Below are positions 1 to 8,716 of a DNA stretch of 64,000 bases, one piece after another. Source of the stretch: a virus. Under the pieces are notes generated by a model. The model worked only from the letters and a program-made list of their open reading frames with translations. It had not been told where the DNA came from and did no database searches. Each line of letters starts with the position of its first letter. The first letter of the stretch is position 1. The stretch spans positions 25,362-89,361 of IMG/VR virus record IMGVR_UViG_3300047322_000556; one strand, written 5' to 3'. Both the position numbers and the translations under genes were made by a program.

Positions 1-1
1 G

Positions 2-133
2 AAGGACATTCAAAAGGTCTGGAATCACATGCACAAGGCGGCGACGCCGGGCGCTGTCGGCAAGCCGCAGACGATGGCTGACTACGACGCAATCGACTAT
101 CACAAGGGGATTAAGGCTGATGGCACGTTCTGA
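2..133 (+). CDS. C-terminal end of an unidentified protein (5' truncated)
   Basis: An open frame runs in from the left edge and stops at TGA 131-133, giving the last 43 residues of a protein whose start lies outside the window. Its end overlaps the start of the helicase-loader gene by 14 bases, so it belongs to the same operon. In phages the gene just upstream of a DnaC-like loader is often a replication initiator or DnaT/O-like protein, but nothing in these residues confirms that. Function unknown. Confidence 0.6.
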   Translation, partial: KDIQKVWNHMHKAATPGAVGKPQTMADYDAIDYHKGIKADGTF

Positions 134-923
134 CGATTTTCAGCCGGTGGCTGCGATGCTTGGCAAAGTCGAGATGGAGCGCCGCGACGCGGTGTGCGCG
201 ACGCATGGCGCGTATGTCGAGCTCGCCTCGACGTTCGGTGGCGTCAAGCGATGGGCTGGCTGCATGAAGTGCATGGAAGAGCGAGAAGCGCAGTCGGCAG
301 CGGCCGAAGTCGCCGAGACGATGCGCACCGCGCGCCGCACGAACCTGCTGAGCGGCTGGCAAGGCGCGGAGATTCCGAAGCGCTTCGCCGACGCGTCGCT
401 CAAGTCGTATGTAGTCGAGACGCCTGCGCAGAAGGCCGCGCTCGACGTGTGCGCCGACTATGCGGCGTCGTGGGAGACGGTGCGCGAGACGGGCAAGAAC
501 TTGATTCTTTGCGGCAAGCCCGGCACTGGCAAAACGCATCTGGCGGTGTCGATCGCCCGGCAGATCGCGCGCATGGGCGCTCTGCCGTTCTTCGCCCGGA
601 CGTATGAAGCGGTGCAATTCGTGCGCGAGTCGTATCGGCCGGGCTCGAAGCTCTCCGAGCGCGAGTCGATCGCGAAGTTTGTCGAGCCCGATCTGCTGAT
701 TCTGGACGAAGTCGGCATTCAGGGCGGCGGCGACAACGAGCAAATGATCCTGTTCGCGATTCTCAACGGCCGCTATGACGCGTGCAAGCCGACGATCGTG
801 ATTTCGAATGAGTCGCTCGAAGGCATCGAGAAATACCTGACGCCGCGCGTGGTCGATCGGCTGCGCGAAGGCGGCGGCCGCGTGCATGTGTTCGATTGGG
901 ATTCGTACCGGAGCCGCGCATGA
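120..923 (+). CDS. DnaC-like replicative helicase loader (AAA+ ATPase)
   Basis: 267 aa. Residues about 26-51 hold a Cys/His cluster (C26, H29, C48, C51) typical of phage and bacterial DnaC N-terminal regions. An AAA+ core follows, with Walker A GKPGTGKT at about 132-139 and Walker B LLILDE at about 192-197. The family loads the DnaB-type helicase onto DNA opened by an initiator, which makes this part of the phage replisome. The start overlaps the preceding frame by 14 bases, and the stop overlaps the next ATG as ATGA, indicating translational coupling. The symbol dnaC is withheld because orthology to the host gene cannot be shown. Confidence 0.9.
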   Translation: MARSDDFQPVAAMLGKVEMERRDAVCATHGAYVELASTFGGVKRWAGCMKCMEEREAQSAAAEVAETMRTARRTNLLSGWQGAEIPKRFADASLKSYVVETPAQKAALDVCADYAASWETVRETGKNLILCGKPGTGKTHLAVSIARQIARMGALPFFARTYEAVQFVRESYRPGSKLSERESIAKFVEPDLLILDEVGIQGGGDNEQMILFAILNGRYDACKPTIVISNESLEGIEKYLTPRVVDRLREGGGRVHVFDWDSYRSRA

Positions 924-1306
924 GCGCATCCGATCTCGTCACGCTGCGCTTTCAGTCGGGCGGTGGTTTGTCCGGTCTGAAGGGCGCGGCGGTGCGCAAG
1001 GGGATCTACTGGACGGACGCCGACGAGTCGGTCTATCAGGCCGCCGCCGCACAGCAGGAGTTCGAAGGGAAGAAGCCGCGCGACGAGGCCGAGCGCGTGG
1101 CGCGCGAGTTCGCGATTGCCTGCGCGTGCGGCCGTCGCTTGAAGGCGGAATTCGAGCGCGCCGCGAAGTGCAAGACGCCGAACGACAAGCGCGCGCTCTA
1201 TCAGGAGTGGGCCTATCTGCTCGGCAAGGCCGCCGCCGACAGGATCGCCGCCGGGTTCAAGGATGAAGCTGAACGGGCGCGCGTGCTCGCGAAGGAGTTC
1301 GCATGA
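920..1306 (+). CDS. Hypothetical protein in replication operon
   Basis: 128 aa from the ATG at 920, chosen because it forms an ATGA overlap with the stop of the helicase loader. An in-frame upstream codon at 896 would lie inside that gene. The protein is alanine-, arginine- and glutamate-rich and mostly predicted helical, with three cysteines. No family is recognised. Its position in a run of overlapping genes suggests a replication or recombination accessory role, but this is only context. Confidence 0.75.
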   Translation: MSASDLVTLRFQSGGGLSGLKGAAVRKGIYWTDADESVYQAAAAQQEFEGKKPRDEAERVAREFAIACACGRRLKAEFERAAKCKTPNDKRALYQEWAYLLGKAAADRIAAGFKDEAERARVLAKEFA

Positions 1307-1773
1307 AGGCGATGTTTCAGAAGGTTAAGGGCGGGCTGCTCGCGCCGGTCTGCGAGCAAGCCGAGAAGCTCATGAAGTCGCTCAAGGTGGGCGATGGCGC
1401 GGCGGTCGAAGCGACGAAGATGCGGAATTACAAGTTCCACAAGAAGTTCTTCAAGCTCATCGAGCTCGCCTTCGATGTGTGGGAACCGGCGGACGAACAC
1501 GAGTATCGCGGCGAAAAGCTCTCGAAAAACATCGAGACATTCCGCCGCGACATTCTGATTCTCGCCGGGCATTGCACCGCGAGCTACGGCATCGATGGAT
1601 CGGTGCGGCTCGAAGCGAAGTCGATCAGCTTCGCGAAGTGCGACGAGTTCGAATTCAACGACGTCTACGCCTCGGTGCTGCGCGTCGTGTGGGAAAAGAT
1701 TCTGCGCCATGCGCACTTCGCGAGCGAGCAAGAGGTCGAGCTCGTGGTCAATCAACTTTTGGCGTTCGAATGA
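1303..1773 (+). CDS. DUF1367-family phage protein
   Basis: 156 aa. The central FHKKFF and LIELAFDVWEP motifs after an N-terminal lysine-rich segment are the signature of DUF1367, a family of small proteins in the replication and nin-type regions of many siphophages and myophages. Biochemical function is not established. It overlaps both neighbours by four bases (ATGA), so it is co-translated with the helicase-loader operon. Confidence 0.8.
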   Translation: MKAMFQKVKGGLLAPVCEQAEKLMKSLKVGDGAAVEATKMRNYKFHKKFFKLIELAFDVWEPADEHEYRGEKLSKNIETFRRDILILAGHCTASYGIDGSVRLEAKSISFAKCDEFEFNDVYASVLRVVWEKILRHAHFASEQEVELVVNQLLAFE

Positions 1774-2282
1774 GTCAAGTCGAGTATTTCACGTATCCGG
1801 GCGTCGAAGGCCAGTACTTCGAATGCGCCAAGCTGCGCGCGTCGCTGTCCGTGGATCGGTGCGTCACGCAGTTTCAGGGCTCGCAAAAGGGCGGCGGTTA
1901 TCTCGCCTGCGCGGGCTGCCCGATCGGCGCCAAGCACGCGCACGTCGAAATCAAGGTCACGGCGATCAAGCGCCGGACGTGCGCGCGGTGCCTGACGGGT
2001 GCGACGCGGCTGATCGGCGATCGCATCTGCGTGAGCTGCTACAACCGCACGCTCGAAACGAAGCGCGGCCGCAACGCGAAGGGCGGCCGGCCGCGCAAGC
2101 TCGCGCGCATCGGCACGGCGTCGGTGACGTGCGTATCCGGCGGCCGGGGTGTCGTGCGCAGCGTCGATGACGTCGCGACGAGCATTGAGGCGCTTGTCTC
2201 GATCGCGCGCAGTGATTCGACGTCGATCGTGTTCGGCTGCGCGATTCCGCATCCGGTGTGCGTCCTGCAGGAGCGTGCATGA
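1770..2282 (+). CDS. Cysteine-rich hypothetical protein
   Basis: 170 aa from the ATG at 1770, which overlaps the previous stop. About nine cysteines lie in the first half, arranged as several pairs (CAGC, CARC, CVSC), suggesting one or two zinc ribbons. A basic stretch rich in Arg, Lys and Gly follows at about residues 95-115. A nucleic-acid-binding role is plausible; no named family is recognised. Confidence 0.75.
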   Translation: MSQVEYFTYPGVEGQYFECAKLRASLSVDRCVTQFQGSQKGGGYLACAGCPIGAKHAHVEIKVTAIKRRTCARCLTGATRLIGDRICVSCYNRTLETKRGRNAKGGRPRKLARIGTASVTCVSGGRGVVRSVDDVATSIEALVSIARSDSTSIVFGCAIPHPVCVLQERA

Positions 2283-2656
2283 CGCAGCAGCTCTTCCTGT
2301 TCGGCGAAGTGTCGGTCGATGGACCGGTGAATCCGCTGCCCAAGCCGCCCAAGGCGGAACGGTGGGTGCTCGTGGATCACGCGTGCCGCCATTGCTTCGG
2401 GCGGCTGCTCGCGACGGGAAAGGGCAAGACGGCGGCCGTGCAGTGCTCGCAGTGCGGTCGGCGCGAAGAGGGCCAGGTCGAAGCGCTCTGCGCGTGCGGC
2501 GTGACGACGCCGAACGGCCGTCATCTGCTGGAGTGCTATCGCAATGCCGAGAAAACGCTCGAAGTGCCGCACGAGATCCTCGTGCGCGTGCGCGAGCTCG
2601 AAGAGCGCGCGAGCGAGATACCGAGCGCGCGCCGCGTGGCAATACCCGGATTTTGA
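2279..2656 (+). CDS. Zinc-ribbon-like hypothetical protein
   Basis: 125 aa from ATG 2279 (ATGA overlap with the upstream gene). Residues about 36-72 contain CRHC, CSQC and CAC groups consistent with a zinc ribbon, followed by a helical arginine/glutamate-rich tail. It is the last gene of the left operon; a terminator hairpin begins within its stop codon. Function unknown. Confidence 0.75.
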   Translation: MTQQLFLFGEVSVDGPVNPLPKPPKAERWVLVDHACRHCFGRLLATGKGKTAAVQCSQCGRREEGQVEALCACGVTTPNGRHLLECYRNAEKTLEVPHEILVRVRELEERASEIPSARRVAIPGF

Positions 2657-2677
2657 CGCTCGCAGCGTCATTCTTTC
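2654..2677 (+). terminator. Rho-independent terminator after replication operon
   Basis: A perfect 7-bp stem TGACGCT/AGCGTCA (2654-2660 with 2664-2670) with a CGC loop, followed by TTCTTTC. It overlaps the stop codon of the preceding gene and lies directly before a GTCGTGAC element. Confidence 0.7.
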
Positions 2678-2678
2678 G

Positions 2679-2695
2679 GTCGTGACGCCATCGTG
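2679..2695 (+). promoter_or_regulatory. GTCGTGAC element, copy 1 (putative late promoter/activator site)
   Basis: GTCGTGACGC followed by CATCGTG, 3 bases after a terminator and 42 bases before the HU-like gene. It matches the recurring consensus GTCGTGACGCNACNNTG found at nine structural or helicase-gene junctions in this window. Confidence 0.6.
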
Positions 2696-2736
2696 AGGGT
2701 GCGGGATAGACCCGCGCAACTCATGAAGGTAGATCC

Positions 2737-3015
2737 ATGCGTAAGGACATGTTCGTGCAAGTGCTCGCCGATCGCGCGGGCGTGAAGCGTGCCGAAGCCG
2801 GTGCGGTGCTCGATGCGCTGACCGGGCTTATCTCGGCGGCAAGCGGCGGCGTCGGCCGCATCCGCGTGCCGGGGCTCGGCAGTTTCGAAGTGACGCAGCG
2901 CGCCGCGCGCCGTGGCGTCAATCCGCGCACGCTCACGCCGATCGATATTCCGGCCCGCCGCAAGGTGCTTTTCAAGCCCGCAATCGAGCTCGTGCGCGCC
3001 GCTGGAGCCGAGTAA
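2737..3015 (+). CDS. HU/IHF-like DNA-binding protein
   Basis: 92 aa, the usual length of HU-family proteins. The helical N-terminus is followed by the FEV...RAARRG..P.T segment and the basic arm ending in FKP, as in bacterial HU and IHF subunits. It is expected to bend and compact DNA, which fits phage DNA packaging or transcription. The weak upstream AGGT lies 7 bases before the ATG. Its TAA overlaps the ATG of the terminase-like gene (TAATG). Confidence 0.88.
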   Translation: MRKDMFVQVLADRAGVKRAEAGAVLDALTGLISAASGGVGRIRVPGLGSFEVTQRAARRGVNPRTLTPIDIPARRKVLFKPAIELVRAAGAE

Positions 3016-3623
3016 TGGCGAAGCTGACTGACGCCGAATGGGCACAGGCCCGCGCGGTATGGGAAGCGGACCCGAAGGTCAACTTCGTGCATATCGCGGC
3101 CGAATTCAACGTCACGAAGCAGGCCGTCGCACTGCGCGCGAAAAAGGACGGCTGGCAAAAGCAAGCCGACATGCCGCATATCGTGCGCGAGGCGCATCGC
3201 GCGGCTGACGCGAAGAGCAAGCCGCCGACGCCGATCGGCAAGAAGGGCGCGGCGGCCGAGCCCGCCGAGAAGCCGAAGATCGAGCGCACGGCGCCCGCTA
3301 TGCTGCCGACGCCGCAGGACCGCGCCGAAGCCGTCAATCGCGCTGTCGATCATCGCGCCGAGCTGCTGAGCCGTCATCGCGCCGAGTGGGAGGACGTTCG
3401 GCGGATTGTGCAGGCCGCCGTCGATCTGGAGGATTTCGACAAGGCCAAGCTCGGCAAGATCACGAGCGAGGCGACGAAGATCATTCAGGAAGGCGAGCGC
3501 AAGGCGTGGGGTATCGATCAGGACCAAGGCGACGATAAGAGCAAGACGACTATCGTCATCGAGCGCCGCGACGAGAGTACTTCACGGCACGCGCCGCGCG
3601 CTGATCCACAAGCGCCGTCGTGA
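3015..3623 (+). CDS. Putative terminase small subunit
   Basis: 202 aa. Residues about 1-50 form a helix-turn-helix of the kind in which AAEFNVTKQAVALRAKKDGW resembles terminase small subunits. An Ala/Lys/Pro linker follows, then a helical segment ending in IIQEGERKAWGID (about 155-175), a motif common in small terminases of high-GC-host phages. It would recognise the packaging site and regulate the large subunit. The large subunit lies 6.5 kb downstream, separated by a giant gene. The C-terminal tail is basic and low-complexity. Confidence 0.65.
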   Translation: MAKLTDAEWAQARAVWEADPKVNFVHIAAEFNVTKQAVALRAKKDGWQKQADMPHIVREAHRAADAKSKPPTPIGKKGAAAEPAEKPKIERTAPAMLPTPQDRAEAVNRAVDHRAELLSRHRAEWEDVRRIVQAAVDLEDFDKAKLGKITSEATKIIQEGERKAWGIDQDQGDDKSKTTIVIERRDESTSRHAPRADPQAPS

Positions 3624-3634
3624 CGCGACGATGC
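3617..3634 (+). promoter_or_regulatory. GTCGTGAC element, copy 2
   Basis: GTCGTGACGCGACGATG overlaps the stop codon of the putative small terminase and precedes the 1,508-aa gene. It matches the consensus seen at the other structural-unit starts and is followed at once by a hairpin. Confidence 0.6.
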
Positions 3635-3657
3635 CCCTCAGACCGTTACTGAGGGGC
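3633..3657 (+). promoter_or_regulatory. Hairpin containing the ribosome-binding site of the giant gene
   Basis: A perfect 9-bp stem GCCCCTCAG/CTGAGGGGC with loop ACCGTTA. No T-run follows, so it is a poor terminator. Its right arm contains GAGGGG, the only good Shine-Dalgarno sequence for the GTG start at 3662, so folding would hide that site. Confidence 0.55.
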
Positions 3658-3661
3658 GTCT

Positions 3662-6600
3662 GTGACTGCTCGCATCATTTTCTTCGTCAATCCCGAGATT
3701 GACTTGCTCAAGGCCACTTTCAAGAAAGAAATGTGGATTCCGGGCTATACGAAACACGACGGCACTTCCGTCGAAGGCCATTACAAGCACGTCAACGTCG
3801 CCGACGATCACGACGATGCGAAGGTGCTGAGCGGCAACGGTTCCGCGACGCAGAAGGACGCGCACAAGCTGCTCACGAAGCACGGCTTTTACGGGCTGCC
3901 GCAAGAGCATCATCTGCCGGTGCTGCTCGCGCACGCGACCGATATGCAGGACGCCGCCGGTATCCGCGCGCGCGCCGCGAAGTTCCGCGTCGCCATTCTC
4001 GGCGGCGCAATGCCGATTCCCTCTCAGACGAAAGCGTATCTGCTGCTCGACGCGGACAAGCAGGCGAAGTACAAAGCCGAGTTCGAAAAGGCGGGCAAGC
4101 TCGATCTGTTCGAACAGGCGATCGCCGAAGGCAAGGCCGCGCCGGACGAACCGGGCGAAGCGCCGCAGAAGCCCGCAGAAGCCGCCGCCGCGCCCGCGCC
4201 CGAAGCGGTGCAGCCGGAAGCGCCAGCGAGCGCGCCCGAGGCCGCGCAGGAGCCCGCATTCAAGCCGCTCGATCACGGCGAGCTGAACATTCCCGGCAAG
4301 ACGAAGAACATCGACGCCGAGCTCGACAAGTACAAAAAGCAGCAGGCCGCCGACGCGAAGGCGAAGGCAAAAACCGCCAGCGCCGAGAAGAAGGAAAACA
4401 AGGCGAAGGCGAAGGCGCTTTTTGACGAGTACATCGACGCGATCAAGGCCAAGCATGGCGCGAAGTACGGCGCGAAGGAAGTCGAGAACATGCTCGACGG
4501 TTGGGTGAAGTGGGAGCCGAAGAAGGCGATCCAGTTCATCGAGCAATTCGTGAAAGAACAGGGTGCCACCTATGAGGCTGCGGCGCCTGAAGTTGCGCCC
4601 GAGCCGACGCCAGTGCAGCAGGCCGCGCCGAAGAGCGACGAGGCGAAGGAAAAAGCCGAGAAGCTCACGTCGATGGTGGCCGATCTCAAGGGCATGGAGT
4701 TCCCTGCAATGGACGAGCTCGCGGACTCGCTGCCGGGCAAGGCGTCGTGGTTCATGTCGGGCATCGCGCAGGCGAATGACGACTGGATCAAGGAAGGTCA
4801 GGCCGCGTGGGACGCGCTCGCGCCCGAGCAAAAAGCCGCGTCGCTGTCGCTGCTCGAAGCGTCGATCAAGCACGATGCGGAATACGACGCCAAGCACGCC
4901 GAGAAGCTGACCGATGACAAGCTCACGGCAGTCGCGCACAAACTCTCGATTCTCAACGGGCTCAAGAAGCAGTGGCTTGTCCCTGCAATCACGAAAGAGA
5001 CGATTGACGATGCGGCCGCCAATGGCGACGTTCAAACGCTTCAGCAGCTCGCGAGCATCTTCGAAGGCAAGGAACAGCTCGGCTCATTGAGCTACGTCAA
5101 GCAGGCGCTCGCGCAAGCGCAGGCCGGGAAGGAAGAGCCGAAAGCCGAAGTGCCCGCTGCCGCATCGAGCGAGCCGGTCAAGCCCGTTCTGCCGGGCAAC
5201 GCGCACCATCTCTGGTTCGATGAGGTTGAGGAAGCATACAAGGCCGGTGACGCCGAGAGTCTGGAGAATCTGGCGCATGCCTTCGGTGTCGATGACGAGG
5301 CGGCGGCTAAAGCGATCACAGGCTACGCGAAGGCGTGCATCGCTGCGCTCGAAGCGAAGAGTGCGCCCACTGCGGCGTCGAGCGCGTCGGTCAAGCCGAC
5401 TATGCCCGACTTCGGCGGCTCGCTCGTCTCTGGTGGCATCGCGAAGAAGATTGCGGCCGAGATGGAGGCTGGCAACGTCCAAGGGCTTCAGGATCAGCTC
5501 TACATGATCGGCAATCCCAATCCGGGGTCGCAGTTTGCCACGCTGAAGAAGTATGCCGAGGATGCGCTCGCCTATGTGAATGGCGGTGGCGCTGCTGCCG
5601 ATGACGGCCCGAAAGAAGGCGACACGAAGGTTATCGACGGCGTCACCTATGAGCTCAAGGGCGGCCGCTGGCACAAGGTCGGCGGCGCTGAAACGGCGTC
5701 CGATACGGTCGGCATGCCGGTGTTTGCTGGCAAGACGATCGAGTATTACAGCAAGGTCGCGGCGAAGCTCAAGGCGCTCTTCGACAAGGGCGATTGGGAC
5801 GGCATTCAGAAGATGATGGACGGCGACGGCAAGACGTGGGCGGGCACGTCGCCGAATAGCAAGCTGCTGATCCAGTACGGCAAGGAATTGCTCGGCGCGC
5901 ACGCCGCGCATGGTGACGCCGCGCCGGTCGAGCAAGCGGCGCCCGAGCCCGCGCTGCAAGCCGCGCCGGAACCGGACGCCGACGAGCCTGAAGCTGATCC
6001 GAGCAAGCCTGAGTCGATCGACGGCTGGCATCAAACCGGCGGCCAGAAGGGTTCGAACGCGGGCGGCGAATTCACGGACGAGCACGGCCAGAAGTGGTAC
6101 TGCAAATTCCCGGCATCCGAGTCGCACACGAAAAACGAGATGCTCGCGGCGAAGCTCTATGAGGCCGCAGGCATCGAAGTGCCGCATCTGAAGCTCGTCA
6201 CGCAAGGCGGAAAGGTCGGCATCGCCTCGAAGATCATCGACGGCGTCAAGAAGGATTCGTCGGCGCTCGCGGCCGGTGTGCCGGGCGTGGCCGATGGCTT
6301 CGCGGTCGATGCGTGGCTCGCGAATTGGGACGTCGTCGGCACTGGCTACGACAACATGCAGATCAAGCCGAACGGGCATGCTGTACGCCTCGACGTCGGC
6401 GGCTCGCTGCTGTATCGCGCGCAAGGCACGCCGAAGGGCGACGAGTTCGGCAACACGGTCGGCGAGCTCCAGACGCTCAAGAACGGCAAGAACGGCTATG
6501 CCGCGCACGCCTTCGGCAAGCTGACCGACGCGCAGATCGCGGAGTCGGCGAAAAAGGTGTCGGCGGTGTCGCCCGAGACGATCCAAAAGCTCGTCATGGA

Positions 6601-8188
6601 GTACGGGCCGGGCAGCCATGACGCGAAGCTGACGTTGGCGGCGAAGCTCATCGCGCGGCGCGAGGACGTGCTCAAGCAAACCGGCGCAAGCGCGCCGAAG
6701 CCGGGCATCGCGTCGGCTGTCGAAAAGCCCGCCGAGTCCGCTCCGCAACCGGCGGCGGCCGCGCCCGCACCGAGCGGCGAGCTGGCGATTCCGGAATTCG
6801 ACGGGCCGAAGGCGGCCGGTTACGCGTCGGCCGCGAAAAAGCTCATGGAGACGGCGGCCGCGCAAGGCAACACGAAGCATCTGCACAAGCTCATGGGCGG
6901 CAAAAAGCATCTGCTCTACGGCCCGAGTCTGTACTCGCCGGGCAAGTACGTGAAGATCGCTACGATCATGGAGCCCGCCAAGACGCCGAACGGCGCGAAG
7001 CTGCTCGAATTCTGGCAGCAGCTCGAAGCGAAGTACGCAGGCCCGAACAAGAAGAAGTCGCCGCCGAAGGTCGTCGCCGCGAAGGAAACGAGCGCCGCGC
7101 CCGCTCCAGCGCAGGCTGCGCCCGCCGAGCCCGCGAAACCCGATCTGCGCAATCTCGCGATCGACACGAACAAGTTGCCGAAGCTGACCGACTTCCACGG
7201 CGGCAACGGTGGCAGTGGCATTTCGAGCAAGGCGCACGTCAACGACGCGAACGCGAAGGATCAGAAGGACGTGCTCAACTTCGCGCTCAAGGGCGACTTG
7301 ATCGCGCTGCGCAAGTACGAATACGAGGCGTTCGACAAGCAAACCGGCGCGTCGCTCGGCATGAAGCCGATCACGGATCACCCTTCGAAGCACGTCAAGG
7401 AATTTTGGGAGGCATGCTGCTCGACGCTGGAGTTGGTCGCATTCCCGCCCGCGCCGCTCAAGGCGTTCGATGAGCATGTATCCGATGACGTCAAGGCGCT
7501 CTCGGACTCGTTCAAGCCGCATCTGTACGGCAAGTCAGTCCACAATGTCGCGGCGAATGAGAAGCTCGGATTCTGGATCGCGCTCGGCGTCGAATCGGGC
7601 TGGAAGAAGTTCAAACCGCAGCAGATGCAAAACGCCGTCGATGTGCCGGGCATCAAAGAGAAGGGGCATGCTCTTTTCGCGAAGTACACTGCGAACGTGA
7701 AGCACTTCATCAAGAGCGTTCAGGCAACCGGGTCGTACAATAATGCTTACCGTGAAGGTAAGGACGTCGATTCATACGGCAAGGCGACGCGCCCGATTCT
7801 TTATGATCTGTACGGTGCCGCTCAGACAAAGCCCGCCGGGACGACGATTACGAAGTGGATGTCAATGCCGGATGAGATGATCGATCAGTTCATGAGCGCG
7901 CCGGACGGGCTCGTGTTCCAGAATCCGGGCTCGATGTGCTGCTCGATGCACCCGACCGGCACGAAGGGCTTCGGCAGTAACAAGATGACGATCCACTACG
8001 CGCCGGGCGCGAAGGCGATCGATACCTTCGGCTCTGGCGGTTTCGCGGGCGAGATGGAAATTACGACGTTGCCGGGCACGCGGTTCATGGTGCTGAGCAA
8101 GAAGAAAACTTCGGACGGCAATCTGCATCTCGAAGTGCTTATGCTCCCGCCGGACCAGACGTATATCGACAACATTCTGACTAAGTGA
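3662..8188 (+). CDS. Giant multidomain protein with kinase-like and ADP-ribosyltransferase-like parts
   Basis: 1,508 aa from GTG 3662. This start is preferred over ATG 3731 because the N-terminus then resembles MTTIVFFKS and MGLILFLKS of two other genes here. IPGYTKHDGT follows. The first half alternates helical units with Ala/Pro/Glu-rich linkers. Residues about 785-980 look like a divergent kinase: Lys in WYCKF (about 812), NWDVVGTGYDN (about 888-898), LDVGG (about 908). The last 120 residues resemble a mono-ADP-ribosyltransferase: SMCCSMHPTG in place of an STS loop, then GEMEIT with an ExE pair and PGTRFMVLS. The expected N-terminal Arg is not obvious. Lying between terminase genes, it may be a head-packaged effector; that is inference. 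Confidence 0.7.
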   Translation: MTARIIFFVNPEIDLLKATFKKEMWIPGYTKHDGTSVEGHYKHVNVADDHDDAKVLSGNGSATQKDAHKLLTKHGFYGLPQEHHLPVLLAHATDMQDAAGIRARAAKFRVAILGGAMPIPSQTKAYLLLDADKQAKYKAEFEKAGKLDLFEQAIAEGKAAPDEPGEAPQKPAEAAAAPAPEAVQPEAPASAPEAAQEPAFKPLDHGELNIPGKTKNIDAELDKYKKQQAADAKAKAKTASAEKKENKAKAKALFDEYIDAIKAKHGAKYGAKEVENMLDGWVKWEPKKAIQFIEQFVKEQGATYEAAAPEVAPEPTPVQQAAPKSDEAKEKAEKLTSMVADLKGMEFPAMDELADSLPGKASWFMSGIAQANDDWIKEGQAAWDALAPEQKAASLSLLEASIKHDAEYDAKHAEKLTDDKLTAVAHKLSILNGLKKQWLVPAITKETIDDAAANGDVQTLQQLASIFEGKEQLGSLSYVKQALAQAQAGKEEPKAEVPAAASSEPVKPVLPGNAHHLWFDEVEEAYKAGDAESLENLAHAFGVDDEAAAKAITGYAKACIAALEAKSAPTAASSASVKPTMPDFGGSLVSGGIAKKIAAEMEAGNVQGLQDQLYMIGNPNPGSQFATLKKYAEDALAYVNGGGAAADDGPKEGDTKVIDGVTYELKGGRWHKVGGAETASDTVGMPVFAGKTIEYYSKVAAKLKALFDKGDWDGIQKMMDGDGKTWAGTSPNSKLLIQYGKELLGAHAAHGDAAPVEQAAPEPALQAAPEPDADEPEADPSKPESIDGWHQTGGQKGSNAGGEFTDEHGQKWYCKFPASESHTKNEMLAAKLYEAAGIEVPHLKLVTQGGKVGIASKIIDGVKKDSSALAAGVPGVADGFAVDAWLANWDVVGTGYDNMQIKPNGHAVRLDVGGSLLYRAQGTPKGDEFGNTVGELQTLKNGKNGYAAHAFGKLTDAQIAESAKKVSAVSPETIQKLVMEYGPGSHDAKLTLAAKLIARREDVLKQTGASAPKPGIASAVEKPAESAPQPAAAAPAPSGELAIPEFDGPKAAGYASAAKKLMETAAAQGNTKHLHKLMGGKKHLLYGPSLYSPGKYVKIATIMEPAKTPNGAKLLEFWQQLEAKYAGPNKKKSPPKVVAAKETSAAPAPAQAAPAEPAKPDLRNLAIDTNKLPKLTDFHGGNGGSGISSKAHVNDANAKDQKDVLNFALKGDLIALRKYEYEAFDKQTGASLGMKPITDHPSKHVKEFWEACCSTLELVAFPPAPLKAFDEHVSDDVKALSDSFKPHLYGKSVHNVAANEKLGFWIALGVESGWKKFKPQQMQNAVDVPGIKEKGHALFAKYTANVKHFIKSVQATGSYNNAYREGKDVDSYGKATRPILYDLYGAAQTKPAGTTITKWMSMPDEMIDQFMSAPDGLVFQNPGSMCCSMHPTGTKGFGSNKMTIHYAPGAKAIDTFGSGGFAGEMEITTLPGTRFMVLSKKKTSDGNLHLEVLMLPPDQTYIDNILTK

Positions 8189-8196
8189 GGCAGCGA

Positions 8197-8649
8197 ATGA
8201 ATCCGCTGGCAGGACTCAAATTCGACGGGGCGCCCGATGGGCGTCCGTCGCTTGGCGACTATGAGGTCGTCGATCGGCTCGTGACGGGTTTCGCGCAGGA
8301 CGTGCTCAACGTGCGAAAGGACTTCCACGCGGGCAAGCCCGGCGGCGATAAGCCGGTCGAGCGCATCGAAGCGCTCGCGCAGCACTTCGGCGACATTTTC
8401 ATGGGCCGCAACGACGCCTATCAGGCGCAGCCGTGGAATAACCCGATTCGGCTCGGCTCGAAAATCCGCGTGCTGCTCAACGGCACGAGCGATCCGGACG
8501 AAGGCAAGTCGCTGTTCGTGTGGGTCGCGAGCAACGTCGTGCGATCGTCCGAGGCGGTCGAAAGCGGCAGCATGACGGACGAGGCAGCGGGCAAGAAGCT
8601 GCGCGAGGTTCTAGACAGCGTCGTCGCGATGCTGCTCGGTATTCGCTAA
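8197..8649 (+). CDS. Hypothetical protein downstream of the giant gene
   Basis: 150 aa from ATG 8197, preceded by GAGG at 7-8 bases; the in-frame GTG at 8185 is less likely. It is mixed alpha/beta in composition, without signal peptide or membrane segment, and starts eight bases after the giant gene's stop. It may be a partner of the giant protein, judged only by this linkage. No family recognised. Confidence 0.7.
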   Translation: MNPLAGLKFDGAPDGRPSLGDYEVVDRLVTGFAQDVLNVRKDFHAGKPGGDKPVERIEALAQHFGDIFMGRNDAYQAQPWNNPIRLGSKIRVLLNGTSDPDEGKSLFVWVASNVVRSSEAVESGSMTDEAAGKKLREVLDSVVAMLLGIR

Positions 8650-8654
8650 AGAAA

Positions 8655-8683
8655 TTTACCCAAAAGGTAAAACATGGGGTAAA
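8655..8683 (+). promoter_or_regulatory. TTTAYC-N5-GRTAAA operator with extra half-site
   Basis: A perfect palindrome TTTACC-CAAAA-GGTAAA (8655-8671), then another GGTAAA at 8678-8683. It lies 34 bases before the ATG at 8717 in an AT-rich gap, and matches operators found throughout the window. A separate promoter for the 8717 gene is likely. Confidence 0.6.
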
Positions 8684-8716
8684 GTGTAGCCACTAACACG
8701 AACAAAGGAAAAAACC

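Noticed and set aside
3638-5035. Long minus-strand open frame opposite the giant gene
   Set aside because: It is rich in Arg/Leu with the composition of an antisense shadow of Ala/Lys/Glu codons in high-GC DNA, and has no ribosome site or family match.
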